Positions 1 through 7,851 of a DNA stretch of 51,347 nucleotides are shown here, one piece after another. The stretch comes from Aalborgiella sp040079635. GTDB taxonomy: Bacteria > Pseudomonadota > Gammaproteobacteria > Burkholderiales > Burkholderiaceae_C. A model generated the notes under the pieces. It was not told where the DNA came from, made no database searches, and worked only from the letters and a program-made list of their open reading frames with translations. The stretch spans positions 1 to 51,347 of the forward strand of contig JBEBJY010000013.1 of the NCBI GenBank assembly GCA_040079635.1, written 5' to 3'. Each line of letters starts with the position of its first letter. The first letter of the stretch is position 1. The position numbers were made by a program, and so were the translations under genes.

Positions 1-807
1 GAAGCCATTACCCAAACCTTTGATGTCGATTGCGTTCTGAATTATGAGGTGAGTGGGCCTACTGATTTTGTGTGTCAAATACACGCCCTAAATGGCATGG
101 ATCAGCAAGTGCTCAGCGAGTCTTTGGTTATGACCCCTGATTTACCGCGACATCTGTTTACCGATCCTCGTATTGGTCAGCAGTTTTTACGTTTTCAGGC
201 AGATCGTGGACCGCTTTCGCTGCACTACCAGGCTCGTGTTAAGCGCATCACACAGCCTTTAGACCCCGCTGCCCAAGAGGTGCCAATCGCGCAAGTGCCA
301 GATGAACTGTTGCACAACCTGAACCCGACACGCTATTGCGAATCAGACAAATTAAGCCAAGTGGCGCAATCCATGTTTGGCCAGCTGCCAAAAGGGCTAT
401 CGCGCGTGCAGGCTATCGTGGACTGGATACACCAAAATATCGCCTATCAAATCGGTACATCAGATGCCTTCACCACGGCGAGCGACGTGCTGGCTAATCG
501 CGCAGGTGTCTGCCGCGATTTTGCGCACTTAGGCGTTACCTTTTGCCGCGCTTTGAACATCCCCGCGCGCTTGGTTGTCGGCTATGCACTTTTTGACGAA
601 CCACCGCCAGATTTTCATGCGGTATTTGAAGCCTATCTTGGCGGCCGCTGGGTCATGTTTGATCCTACTTATATGTCGCCCATTGATAACTTTGTACGCA
701 TCGCCATGGGTCGTGATGCCAAAGATGTAGCCTTCGCCACCATCTACGGCCCCGCTGCTATGGTATCCATGTCACCTCTCGTCAAGCATGCAACCACTAA
801 CGCGTGA
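1..807 (+). CDS. Transglutaminase-like cysteine protease family protein, 5' end cut by window
   Basis: The frame is open from base 1, so the true start lies a little upstream; a GTG at 49 is unlikely to be the start because conserved N-terminal sequence (LNYEVSGP) precedes it. The visible part has a bacterial transglutaminase N-terminal beta domain followed by the catalytic core. The core carries the Cys motif (AGVCRDFAHLG, near base 515), then the His motif (DFHAVFEAY) and the Asp motif (WVMFDPT), giving the complete Cys-His-Asp triad. Bacterial members are cytoplasmic and act as putative peptidases or amidases; substrates are mostly unknown. The gene converges on the membrane-protein gene at 938. 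Confidence 0.88.
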   Translation, partial: EAITQTFDVDCVLNYEVSGPTDFVCQIHALNGMDQQVLSESLVMTPDLPRHLFTDPRIGQQFLRFQADRGPLSLHYQARVKRITQPLDPAAQEVPIAQVPDELLHNLNPTRYCESDKLSQVAQSMFGQLPKGLSRVQAIVDWIHQNIAYQIGTSDAFTTASDVLANRAGVCRDFAHLGVTFCRALNIPARLVVGYALFDEPPPDFHAVFEAYLGGRWVMFDPTYMSPIDNFVRIAMGRDAKDVAFATIYGPAAMVSMSPLVKHATTNA

Positions 808-850
808 TTGTCTGAAATTGATCTTATAGGCTATATATGCCGAGGTATTT

Positions 851-894
851 TGCTATATTTAAAATAGCATATTAGGCAATAAATACACCGGCTA
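851..894 (-). repeat. Dispersed 48-bp repeat, copy A
   Basis: Reverse-oriented copy in the convergent gap between the transglutaminase and membrane-protein genes. Arms GCTAT/ATAGC surround a 7-nt loop; the far end reads ACACCGGCTA. Confidence 0.85.
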
Positions 895-937
895 GGTTCC
901 TAAAAGCCACGTAAATTGGCTGGTATTTTTCGTTCAA

Positions 938-1378
938 TCACAGCTTGAGTGAAAACAAGCTCCAAACCACCACGACCAGTTGAACCAAGCTGATCAATAT
1001 CGCTCTGAAGTGGATTTTGCGAAACTCAGGAATAGCTTCAAAGTTGGTGGCTTGAATCTGATTTTGGATGTGTTGTTGCAGCGCGTCCATCTTCGCAATG
1101 ACCGTGCGCCGTAGCACCACAGACAACACCGCAATCACCGCCGCGCCCACGGCGAACCACGGCCGCCCCGAAAACGCATAAGTCAGCGTAGCCGCCCCAG
1201 CCACAAACGCCGCCACGCGGTAATACAGGTTGAAAAAGCTCCGAATGAACCGTCCATCCACCGGCGTGTCGTGCTTCAAAATCAGCAGCGGCACAGACCC
1301 CAAGAGAAAGTATGCCGAAATGCACAGCATGGCGACTGTGAAGAGGACGGTGCAGATTTGTAGGAAGGAGGGGGTCAT
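938..1378 (-). CDS. Small integral membrane protein, function unknown
   Basis: This 146-residue protein has about four hydrophobic helices (roughly residues 5-35, 50-68, 72-90 and 123-143). A charged, Gln-rich segment with a conserved-looking IHF motif precedes the last helix. No catalytic motif is visible. The pattern resembles small DUF4149/DUF1772-like inner-membrane proteins, but I cannot assign it to a family with confidence. It lies 25 bp downstream of the VOC gene on the same strand and could be cotranscribed with it. Confidence 0.72.
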   Translation of the reverse strand: MTPSFLQICTVLFTVAMLCISAYFLLGSVPLLILKHDTPVDGRFIRSFFNLYYRVAAFVAGAATLTYAFSGRPWFAVGAAVIAVLSVVLRRTVIAKMDALQQHIQNQIQATNFEAIPEFRKIHFRAILISLVQLVVVVWSLFSLKL

Positions 1379-1403
1379 GGGGTAGATATTCTGTTTGCCA
1401 ATG

Positions 1404-1802
1404 TTATTTCATCGAATGCAGACCAATCATATTGCCTTCGGTATCCTGCACGAGCGCGAAAGCGCCGTGTTCACCAATAGATGTCTTTTCCTTGCATAAA
1501 ACTCCACCGTGCGCGACAGCGCGAGACGCTTGAACAGCGCAGTCATCACAGCCAAAATAGACCAAAGTACCGCCGACACCGGGTGTAAAGCCTTCCATTT
1601 TGACAAGCATCCCGCCCGAACCATAAGAGTTCATGCCTTTGTCTTTGTCCATCGGGAAGAACCACATGTCCGTAATGGCCGCATCGCCGCTTGGATTTGG
1701 CATGTGTTCAAGCTTGACGCCTAGCACCGCTTCGTAGAAAGCTTTGGCTCTGGCCATATCTTGGACGTAAATTTCAAAATGGACGATGGGGTTGTTGATC
1801 AT
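1404..1802 (-). CDS. VOC family (glyoxalase/bleomycin-resistance fold) protein
   Basis: A single 132-residue VOC domain. It opens with the usual strand and helix (VHFEIYVQDMARAKAFYEAVLG) and ends with the second half-module (FALVQDTEGNMIGLHS). In VOC enzymes the metal sits on His/Glu residues at these ends; here His8 and a Glu near the C-terminus are present. The ATG at 1802 is preceded by GGAGAA at good spacing. The substrate is unknown. Many single-domain homologues are small dioxygenase-like or glyoxalase-like proteins. Confidence 0.85.
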   Translation of the reverse strand: MINNPIVHFEIYVQDMARAKAFYEAVLGVKLEHMPNPSGDAAITDMWFFPMDKDKGMNSYGSGGMLVKMEGFTPGVGGTLVYFGCDDCAVQASRAVAHGGVLCKEKTSIGEHGAFALVQDTEGNMIGLHSMK

Positions 1803-1865
1803 GCCGTTTCTCCATTGGTGGGTTAAATGTGTTTATAGCCGCCTCAAGAATGCAAGTTTACTACT

Positions 1866-1914
1866 AAATTTGCTATTAATAGCATAGCTGCTTAGGCAAT
1901 AAATACGCTGGCTA
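1866..1914 (-). repeat. Dispersed 48-bp repeat, copy B
   Basis: Reverse-oriented copy 10 bp beyond the brnA stop codon, before the VOC gene start. Arms GCTAT/ATAGC with a 7-nt loop; one change in the core (CGCTGGCTA). Confidence 0.88.
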
Positions 1915-1924
1915 AAGCCATAAA

Positions 1925-2197
1925 TCAAGCCGGATTATGCGTTCTTAACCAATCTCTAAGCGCGTCATTCATCCGCGTCTGCCAGCCTGCGCCTGTAGCG
2001 CGAAAGGCTGCCAAAACGTCGGGGCTGTAGCGCACAGCGACTTGTTCTTTGGTTGGGCGAGTATTGGGGCCACGTGTTCTGGCTTTGCCGATGACAACGC
2101 CACCTTGCTTGAGCACCGCACCCTCCCAGTCGGCGACAGTTGTGCGCGGGCTGTCGGGGTCAGTTAGGGTAGTTTTTCCAGTAGATGCGTTCTTCAT
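1925..2197 (-). CDS. brnA: BrnA-type antitoxin (ribbon-helix-helix)
   Basis: A 90-residue antitoxin of the BrnA family. The diagnostic C-terminal block is present (KEQVAVRYSPDVL, then FRATGAGWQTRMNDALRDWL). In BrnTA systems BrnA neutralises the BrnT RNase by direct binding and represses the shared promoter through its RHH domain. I chose the ATG at 2197. An in-frame extension to 2275 exists, but it would lie deep inside brnT and adds sequence unlike the family. The gene overlaps the end of brnT by 38 bp, consistent with translational coupling. Confidence 0.88.
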   Translation of the reverse strand: MKNASTGKTTLTDPDSPRTTVADWEGAVLKQGGVVIGKARTRGPNTRPTKEQVAVRYSPDVLAAFRATGAGWQTRMNDALRDWLRTHNPA

Positions 2198-2432
2198 GTT
2201 TCTCTGCCTTTCTGATCGAAATAATGTGGTCAAGCTCGTCGCGCGGGGTGTGAACGATGAAAACAACCACATCATTCCAAAGCCCCAGCGTCTGCAACCT
2301 CAGTTCACCATATGCATCGCGTCCATCCTCGCGGGTAATAGTGAACCCCTCGAAAACAGACTCGCAGCCGATAAAGTCAAAGCCGTGGTTCCTGATATTG
2401 CTCAGGCGCTTCGTTTCATCAAAGCTGACCAT
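2160..2432 (-). CDS. brnT: BrnT-type ribonuclease toxin
   Basis: A 90-residue BrnT toxin. It has the family pattern: N-terminal FDETKRLSNIRNHGFDF, then FEGFTITREDGR, and the C-terminal HIISIRKAEKHEERIYW. BrnT has a RelE-like fold and cleaves mRNA in the cytoplasm to arrest growth under stress. No inactivating change is apparent. No Shine-Dalgarno sequence precedes the ATG; a promoter -10 lies only 6 bp upstream, so the transcript may be leaderless. Confidence 0.9.
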   Translation of the reverse strand: MVSFDETKRLSNIRNHGFDFIGCESVFEGFTITREDGRDAYGELRLQTLGLWNDVVVFIVHTPRDELDHIISIRKAEKHEERIYWKNYPN

Positions 2433-2433
2433 G

Positions 2434-2482
2434 AGTAAATTGTAGATGCGTTATTCGAATAAAGCAAGTAAATTGTAGATGC
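2434..2482 (-). promoter_or_regulatory. Putative brnTA promoter and BrnA operator
   Basis: A 16-bp direct repeat (AGTAAATTGTAGATGC, given on the plus strand) occurs at 2434-2449 and 2467-2482, 33 bp apart. Between the copies is a perfect 12-bp palindrome, TTATTCGAATAA (2451-2462). On the coding strand a -35-like TTGCTT (2467-2462) and a -10 TACAAT (2444-2439) are 17 bp apart, so the palindrome lies in the promoter spacer. This arrangement suits autorepression by an RHH antitoxin. Promoter elements are inferred; the repeats are directly visible. Confidence 0.7.
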
Positions 2483-2549
2483 ATTTTGATTTAAATAGCT
2501 GTTTTAATGTACAGTATTTTAAATCAAATACTAACTAATGCAAGTGGTC

Positions 2550-2597
2550 AATTTGCTATAGATCAAATAGCAGTTGAGGCAATAAACACAACTGATA
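2550..2597 (-). repeat. Dispersed 48-bp repeat, copy C (diverged)
   Basis: Diverged reverse copy 44 bp beyond the stop of the TIGR02391 gene. It keeps GCTAT, a 7-nt loop, ATAGC and GAGGCAATAAACAC, but the GCCGGCTA end has decayed to ACTGATA. Confidence 0.65.
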
Positions 2598-2641
2598 AGT
2601 GCTAAAAACTGGGGGTAATTGAGTAGATTCGGCGTTTGTTA

Positions 2642-3427
2642 TTATTGGGTAACTGGCGCACTTCGGTCGTGCCTAGTTGCCTCATCGGTTCGAGAAGCAA
2701 GGAGGCCAAGTAGCTGAATGTATTGCATTGCCAAAGCATCGGAACCATTTGGAAAGCCGTGACCGCCAGGGTTTCGGATCGCCATTACCGCTCCCTCGAA
2801 AAGGTGCATCATTCCTTCTTGTTCGTCTAAGTCAGTTATTGTTTCTAAAGCGTTGAACTTTAATACTGGATCCTTTTTCGAAAAGACAGTTCGCATAAGT
2901 GCAACCCCGTCAATGTCCTGACGACCCGAGCGAACTTTTACGTGCATGACAAGTGCTTTGCCAGCAGCAAATACGCCTTCCCACAAATGTCCATTCGCTA
3001 CTAGTTCATGGCTTGCTGCAGCTATGACAGGGTGTAAATTTGGAGTAGAACACTGAACCAAATCTCCAGCTGCAATTTGTATGCGTAGTTCTTGTATCTT
3101 TTGTTGTAGGCGTCCAATTAGTTCAACGCACACGTTAACCATGTACTCGCGTCCTAGCAGTTTTGCTTGTATCTTCTCGGATTCTGGCATCCCAACTCTT
3201 AACGTCCCGTGAAACATTTGGGTGCTTCCAAAGTCTGCAAACTCAGGTGAGTCGATGCCGAAAATTTCTCTAATCGTATTGCGAAAAGCGGACTCTTGGA
3301 CGACGACGTTCACAGCATTAGATTGAATATCATGAGTGACACTTTTTGCTTGTAGAGAGTCGATTCTGTACATCAGTGCGCGAATGGCCACTGACAGTTC
3401 ATCTTCTGACTTCCATAGTTTCGGCAA
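2642..3427 (-). CDS. TIGR02391 (Ymh-like) family protein
   Basis: This 261-residue protein has a helical, coiled-coil-prone N-terminal half (residues about 1-125) and a C-terminal TIGR02391 domain (about 130-250). The domain shows HPVIAAASHELVANGHLWEGV, then DGVALM, EQEGMMHLFEGA and AIRNPGGH. The family is found in phage, plasmid and defence-related neighbourhoods, and its molecular function is not established. It follows the TA locus, and its sequence is less GC-rich than neighbouring housekeeping genes. The two together may mark a small acquired patch, but no integrase or att site is visible. Confidence 0.8.
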   Translation of the reverse strand: MPKLWKSEDELSVAIRALMYRIDSLQAKSVTHDIQSNAVNVVVQESAFRNTIREIFGIDSPEFADFGSTQMFHGTLRVGMPESEKIQAKLLGREYMVNVCVELIGRLQQKIQELRIQIAAGDLVQCSTPNLHPVIAAASHELVANGHLWEGVFAAGKALVMHVKVRSGRQDIDGVALMRTVFSKKDPVLKFNALETITDLDEQEGMMHLFEGAVMAIRNPGGHGFPNGSDALAMQYIQLLGLLASRTDEATRHDRSAPVTQ

Positions 3428-3486
3428 TTTCAGATCTCCATGTATTTACGTGGTAGTTTTTGCAGTAATATGGAATACGCTTCGCA

Positions 3487-3535
3487 AAATTTGCTATAAA
3501 TAATATAGCCCCTCAGGCAATAAATACGCCGGCTA
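3487..3535 (-). repeat. Dispersed 48-bp repeat, copy D
   Basis: Reverse copy 22 bp beyond the ETF-QO stop. It carries CCTCAGGCAATAAATACGCC, so the usual TTAGG is TCAGG; the coding copy in ispD has the same variant. Confidence 0.88.
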
Positions 3536-3557
3536 CAGCCATATTTATGCCTTATTT

Positions 3558-5249
3558 TTACATCCCCGCATAATTCGGTCCACCGCCGCCTTCTGGTGTC
3601 ACCCAGACGATATTCTGCGTTGGGTCTTTGATGTCGCAGGTTTTGCAGTGGACGCAGTTTTGGGCGTTGATTTGTAGGCGGTCAGTGTTATCTTCGTTTT
3701 TGACGAATTCGTAGACGCCGGCGGGGCAGTAGCGGGCTTCGGGGCCGGCGTATTTGGCTAGGTTGATGTTGACGGGGACGGAGGCTTCGCGCAAGGTCAA
3801 ATGCGCAGGTTGCTGCTCTTCGTGGTTGGTGTTGCTAATGAAGACGCTGCTTAGGCGGTCAAAGGTGAGCTTGCCATCGGGCTTAGGGTAGACGATGGGT
3901 TTGCATTCTGACGCGGGTTTCAGATAGGCGTAGTCTGGCTTGTCGCGGCGCAGGGTCCAGGGGATGTGGCCGCGCAGGACGAATTGTTCGAAGCCGTTCA
4001 TCAAGGTTGCCACAGTCAGGCCGTGTTTAAACCAGTTTTTGAAGTTGCGGTCTTTGTTCAGCTCGGTGTGCAGCCAGCTTTTCTCGAAGGCTTCGGGGTA
4101 GGCGGTCAGTTCGTCATGCTGGCGACCTGCGACTATCGCGTCATAGGCGGCTTCTGCGGCTTGCATGCCGGTTTTGATGGCGGCGTGGCTGCCTTTGATG
4201 CGACCTACGTTCAAGTAGCCGGCGTTGCAACCAATCAATGCGCCACCCGGGAACACGGTTTTCGGCAGGGCGTTGATGCCGCTGGCGTTGATGGCGCGTG
4301 CGCCGTAGCCTAGGCGTTTCGCGTTGATTTCGCCTTTGTCGTTCTCAAAGTAATAGCGCACATTTGGGTGGGTTTTCCAGCGCTGGAATTCTTCAAACGG
4401 GCTCAAATAAGGGTTGCTGTAGCCCAAACCAGTGACGAAACCGACGGCTACTTTGTTGCCTTCTAGGTGATAGAGGAACGCGCCACCATAAGTGTCAGCA
4501 TCCATAGGCCAGCCTGCGGTGTGCATCACAAAGCCGGGTTTGTGTTTGGCAGGGTCGATTTCCCACAGCTCTTTGATACCCAAACCCCAGCTTTGCGGGT
4601 CGCGGTCAGCGTCTAGCTTGAATTTCTCGATCAACTGCTTGCCCAAATGGCCACGCGCACCCTCGGCAAACACGGTGTATTTGCCCAACAGCTCCATGCC
4701 GAGCTGGAAGCTTTCCATAGGCTCGCCGTCTTTGCCCACGCCCATATTGCCAGTGGCGACGCCTTTGACGCTGCCATCGTCGTTGTACAAAACCTCAGCA
4801 CCTGTGAAGCCGGGGAATATCTCCACACCCAGCGCCTCTGCCTGCTCACCCAGCCATTTGGTGAACGCCCCCAGGCTGATGATGTAGTTGCCGTGGTTGG
4901 CGTAAATGGGCGGCAGCAGCATGTTGGGCACGCGGGTGCCGGACTTTTCGCTGAGGAACATGATGGCGTCGTCCGTCACAGGCTGGTTCAGCGGAGCGCC
5001 GCGTTCTTTCCAATCGGGGAAGAGCTCGTTCAAAGCAATCGGGTCCATGATCGCGCCAGACAAAATGTGTGCGCCCGGCTCTGAGCCTTTTTCCAAGACG
5101 ACGACAGAGACATCCGTGCCTTTTTCAGCCGCGAGTTGCTTCAAACGGATGGCTGTCGCCAGTCCCCCAGGCCCACCACCGACGACGACGACGTCGTATT
5201 CCATGGATTCGCGCGGGCCGTGCGTGGCGAGGATCTCTTGTGGGGTCAT
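3558..5249 (-). CDS. Electron-transfer flavoprotein:ubiquinone oxidoreductase (ETF-QO)
   Basis: A 563-residue inner-membrane-associated enzyme that passes electrons from reduced ETF (acyl-CoA and other dehydrogenases) to ubiquinone. An FAD dinucleotide-binding motif VVVGGGPGGL is near residue 25. The C-terminal [4Fe-4S] ligands are visible as RYCPAGVYEF and NCVHCKTCDIKDPTQNI. Length and ends match the family, with no break. The start is set at 5249 (MTPQEIL); a longer frame to 5294 exists, but the region before 5249 carries a purine-rich stretch (AAGAGAG) placed for this ATG. It stands alone, divergent from the EamA transporter. Confidence 0.95.
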   Translation of the reverse strand: MTPQEILATHGPRESMEYDVVVVGGGPGGLATAIRLKQLAAEKGTDVSVVVLEKGSEPGAHILSGAIMDPIALNELFPDWKERGAPLNQPVTDDAIMFLSEKSGTRVPNMLLPPIYANHGNYIISLGAFTKWLGEQAEALGVEIFPGFTGAEVLYNDDGSVKGVATGNMGVGKDGEPMESFQLGMELLGKYTVFAEGARGHLGKQLIEKFKLDADRDPQSWGLGIKELWEIDPAKHKPGFVMHTAGWPMDADTYGGAFLYHLEGNKVAVGFVTGLGYSNPYLSPFEEFQRWKTHPNVRYYFENDKGEINAKRLGYGARAINASGINALPKTVFPGGALIGCNAGYLNVGRIKGSHAAIKTGMQAAEAAYDAIVAGRQHDELTAYPEAFEKSWLHTELNKDRNFKNWFKHGLTVATLMNGFEQFVLRGHIPWTLRRDKPDYAYLKPASECKPIVYPKPDGKLTFDRLSSVFISNTNHEEQQPAHLTLREASVPVNINLAKYAGPEARYCPAGVYEFVKNEDNTDRLQINAQNCVHCKTCDIKDPTQNIVWVTPEGGGGPNYAGM

Positions 5250-5328
5250 GGTAGGCTCTCTTGTTTTAAGGTGGCAGTTGTAACTTGATGCCATTTTAGA
5301 GTGAGTTGTGCGGATTTTTTGTCACTTT

Positions 5329-5354
5329 CGCACCATTGCGCACCTTGGCGCACC
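5329..5354. promoter_or_regulatory. Helically phased CGCACC triplet in a divergent promoter region
   Basis: CGCACC occurs at 5329, 5339 and 5349, exactly 10 bp apart, between the divergent ETF-QO and EamA genes. Such phasing puts the motif on one DNA face and suggests a regulator site. No regulator can be named. Confidence 0.35.
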
Positions 5355-5414
5355 GTATGGGCGCAATTAGACTGTCAGTTCTTATTTGGAGATTTTTGAA
5401 AATGTGGGTGTTTC

Positions 5415-6383
5415 ATGCAGGTGTTTAAAGGTAAAAGCGGTGGTATTTTGGCGGGTTTGGCGGCGGGGGCGCTGTGGGGCTTGGTGTTTGTCGCGCCGCG
5501 CATGGTGTTGGGTGACTCGGCCACCTCGGCAGGATTCAACTCGGTGGATTTAACGGCGGGGCGTTTTTTGAGTTACGGCTTGCTCGCTGTGGTGTTGATG
5601 TTCATAGGATTTATGTTCGGAAAAGGGAATCGTAAGCTGCCAACACTGAACCAAGCTTTTGCCGCTTTGGCCTTGAGTTTGCTGGGCTTTACGGGATATT
5701 ACTTGCTGCTGGTACTCGCCATCAACGACGCTGGCACAGAAATGCCAACGCTCATCATCGGCACGATTCCGATTTGGGTGATGTTTATCGGCAAGCAGCA
5801 AGGTTTGAGCTTTCGCAGTTTGATGCCGGGTTTGCTGCTGACAGCGGTGGGTTTGGTGCTGATGGGTTATGTTGAGTTGAATGGCCATACAGTAAATAGC
5901 CAAATGGGTGTTTCAAGTGCTGAACCAAATCATTACTGGCGCGGCATTGCTTTTGCACTCATTTCTATGGTGTGTTGGACGCTATTTGCGATTTTTAACT
6001 CCGCTTGGCTGAAAAAGCACCCTGAAGTCAGCGCGGGCGATTGGGCGAACTGGCTGGGTGTGGCGACGGGTTTGGGGGCTTGGCTGTTGTGGCTGTTCGC
6101 GGGGTCTGACCTGAAAACCATGACCAGTGACCCAAAATTCGCATCTTTTGCGCTGATTTGCGTTGCCACTGGACTAGGTTCAGCTTGGCTGGCAACCATT
6201 TTTTGGAACATTGCCAGCCAGCGGCTTAGCGCCAGTTTGTGCGGGCAGTTGATTGTGTCTGAGACCGTGTTTGCCTTGCTTTACTCATCGTGGTGGGATG
6301 GGCAGTTGCCCGATTTGCTGGCTATCGTGGCTGGCGTGTTGTTTGTGCTGGGTATTTTGGCTAGTATTAAGGCTCACCGTTAA
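5415..6383 (+). CDS. EamA/DMT-superfamily transporter
   Basis: A 322-residue protein with ten predicted membrane helices in two homologous EamA halves (about 10-150 and 175-320). The first opens with GILAGLAAGALWGLVFVAP; the second ends in the typical VSETVFALLYSSWWDG...AGVLFVLGILA. Family members export or import small metabolites such as amino acids. The substrate here is unknown. The ATG at 5415 lacks a strong ribosome-binding site. The thioesterase gene follows on the same strand after about 60 bp. Confidence 0.9.
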   Translation: MQVFKGKSGGILAGLAAGALWGLVFVAPRMVLGDSATSAGFNSVDLTAGRFLSYGLLAVVLMFIGFMFGKGNRKLPTLNQAFAALALSLLGFTGYYLLLVLAINDAGTEMPTLIIGTIPIWVMFIGKQQGLSFRSLMPGLLLTAVGLVLMGYVELNGHTVNSQMGVSSAEPNHYWRGIAFALISMVCWTLFAIFNSAWLKKHPEVSAGDWANWLGVATGLGAWLLWLFAGSDLKTMTSDPKFASFALICVATGLGSAWLATIFWNIASQRLSASLCGQLIVSETVFALLYSSWWDGQLPDLLAIVAGVLFVLGILASIKAHR

Positions 6384-6442
6384 CGAGCGCATCGTTGAAG
6401 TTTCCGCATAACCATAACCAACCGTTACTGAATAAAACCACC

Positions 6443-6868
6443 ATGAAATTCATCATTCCTGAGAAGAAAAAGCTTGTTTACGAGATGTCCATGCCTATCC
6501 GTTGGGGCGATATGGACGCAATGAACCACGTCAACAACACCATCTATTTTCGGTATTTAGAGACCTGCCGCATTGACTGGATGAGCTCAATCGGCGCTTT
6601 GCCGGATGCGAACGGCGACGGCCCTGTCATCGTCAACGCGTTTTGCAACTTCTACAAACAGCTGGAATACCCAGGTGATGTGATTGTGAAAATGTACGCC
6701 AGTGACCCCGCCCGCACGACTTTCGAGACCTGGGGAACCATGGAACGCGCCGACCAGCCAGGTGTGATTTACGCCGCCGGTGGTGCAACGACGATTTGGG
6801 TCAACTTCCCCAAACAGAAGTCGCACGACTTGCCGGATTGGATGCGCAAGATTGTGACCGTGGATTGA
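6443..6868 (+). CDS. Acyl-CoA thioesterase, hotdog fold (4HBT family)
   Basis: A 141-residue single hotdog domain. The catalytic-region motif is visible (IRWGDMDAMNHVNNTIYFRYLE), with the Asp of the 4-hydroxybenzoyl-CoA thioesterase class. These cytosolic enzymes hydrolyse acyl-CoA thioesters. I chose the ATG at 6443 because the family starts close to MKFIIPEKKKLVYE. A TTG-initiated extension from 6395 adds 16 residues unlike the family. Its physiological substrate is not readable from the sequence. Confidence 0.87.
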   Translation: MKFIIPEKKKLVYEMSMPIRWGDMDAMNHVNNTIYFRYLETCRIDWMSSIGALPDANGDGPVIVNAFCNFYKQLEYPGDVIVKMYASDPARTTFETWGTMERADQPGVIYAAGGATTIWVNFPKQKSHDLPDWMRKIVTVD

Positions 6869-6913
6869 GTCAAAACCCGTAAATTCGTAAAAATACAGTG
6901 CCAAATATGGCTA

Positions 6914-6962
6914 TAGCCGGCGTATTTATTGCCTAAGTAGCTATAAAAAACATAGCAAATTT
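6914..6962 (+). repeat. Dispersed 48-bp repeat, copy E
   Basis: Consensus-like forward copy in the convergent gap between the thioesterase and the metal-dependent-hydrolase-like gene. It starts TAGCCGGCGTATTTATTGCC; arms GCTAT/ATAGC with a 7-nt loop. Confidence 0.92.
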
Positions 6963-6987
6963 GAATCTAAACTGAACTGAACAGTAT

Positions 6988-7836
6988 TTAGCGAACGGCC
7001 CGCCAACTGCTTGTGTGAGTCGATAGCCACTTCGCCGCCAGCTGCTGGTTGTCGCCAAACGGGTCGTCGTTGGGGTGAAAATCGCGTTTGAAGTAGGCCA
7101 ACAGCGGCATCGTACAGCGCCAAACAAAGCCGTTTTTACCCAGTAAAAACTTCGCCGCACTCCACCAAGTTGAAGGTTTGAACAGGCTGCCGTCATGCCA
7201 CAGGTTCAGCGTCGTTTGCCGGATGGTGTCATAGCTAAACAGCACCAAAACGTAGAGATACCAGCGGATGCGCCAAGCGTAGTTGCCGCCAATGGCTTGG
7301 TAGACGTCAAAAGCAACGGCTTTGTGCTCGGTTTCTTCGGCGGCGTGCCAGCGCCACAGGGTCGCCATTTTTTCGTCCGCCCCCGCAAACCACGAGTCGT
7401 AGCGCAGCGTACCGTCGGCAAAAACGGCGGTGCAGTGCTCAAAAGCGGCGGTCACGGCCAGCAAGTGGATGGGTTTGACGTTTTGCTTGCGGGCAAAATC
7501 CAAGCGTTTGGTCGCCCAATATTCCCAGCGGTTGACCAAGCCTTGTGTCGCCAAATGATCGTTGTACAAGTTATGAATGCGTCTGTGCGTGGCTTCTTGG
7601 CCGACGAATTGCGCCACGGTGGCGCGTAATGACGCATATTCTTCCGTGTCGGGCAGACGTTTGGCGCAGTCGCGCACCGCGTCAATAAAGCTTTGCTCAC
7701 CCACGGGAAAGCTCATCGACAGCGCGTTGTAATACTGGCTCAAAAACGCATCGCCACCGTGCCAATGACGCTCAAACCCGCTTTCAATGTCGATTTCTAG
7801 CTTGCGGACTGTGAGTTGGGGGCTGTTGTCAATCAT
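6988..7836 (-). CDS. Predicted metal-dependent hydrolase (COG3687-like)
   Basis: A 282-residue protein resembling the predicted metal-dependent hydrolase family PF10118. The pattern is rich in His and Glu in a helical bundle: GQEATHRRIHNLYND, AFEHCTAVFADG and WRWHAAEETEHKAVAFDVY. These E-x-x-H elements resemble di-iron carboxylate sites. No substrate is known. It begins 15 bp after the upstream peroxidase-related gene, so the two are probably one transcript and may act on the same reactive compounds. Confidence 0.82.
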   Translation of the reverse strand: MIDNSPQLTVRKLEIDIESGFERHWHGGDAFLSQYYNALSMSFPVGEQSFIDAVRDCAKRLPDTEEYASLRATVAQFVGQEATHRRIHNLYNDHLATQGLVNRWEYWATKRLDFARKQNVKPIHLLAVTAAFEHCTAVFADGTLRYDSWFAGADEKMATLWRWHAAEETEHKAVAFDVYQAIGGNYAWRIRWYLYVLVLFSYDTIRQTTLNLWHDGSLFKPSTWWSAAKFLLGKNGFVWRCTMPLLAYFKRDFHPNDDPFGDNQQLAAKWLSTHTSSWRAVR

Positions 7837-7851
7837 GCGGCAACTTTATCG

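Noticed and set aside
1925..2275. Longer BrnA form starting at 2275.
   Set aside because: It would run 116 bp into brnT and add 26 residues unlike BrnA; the ATG at 2197 gives a family-like protein.
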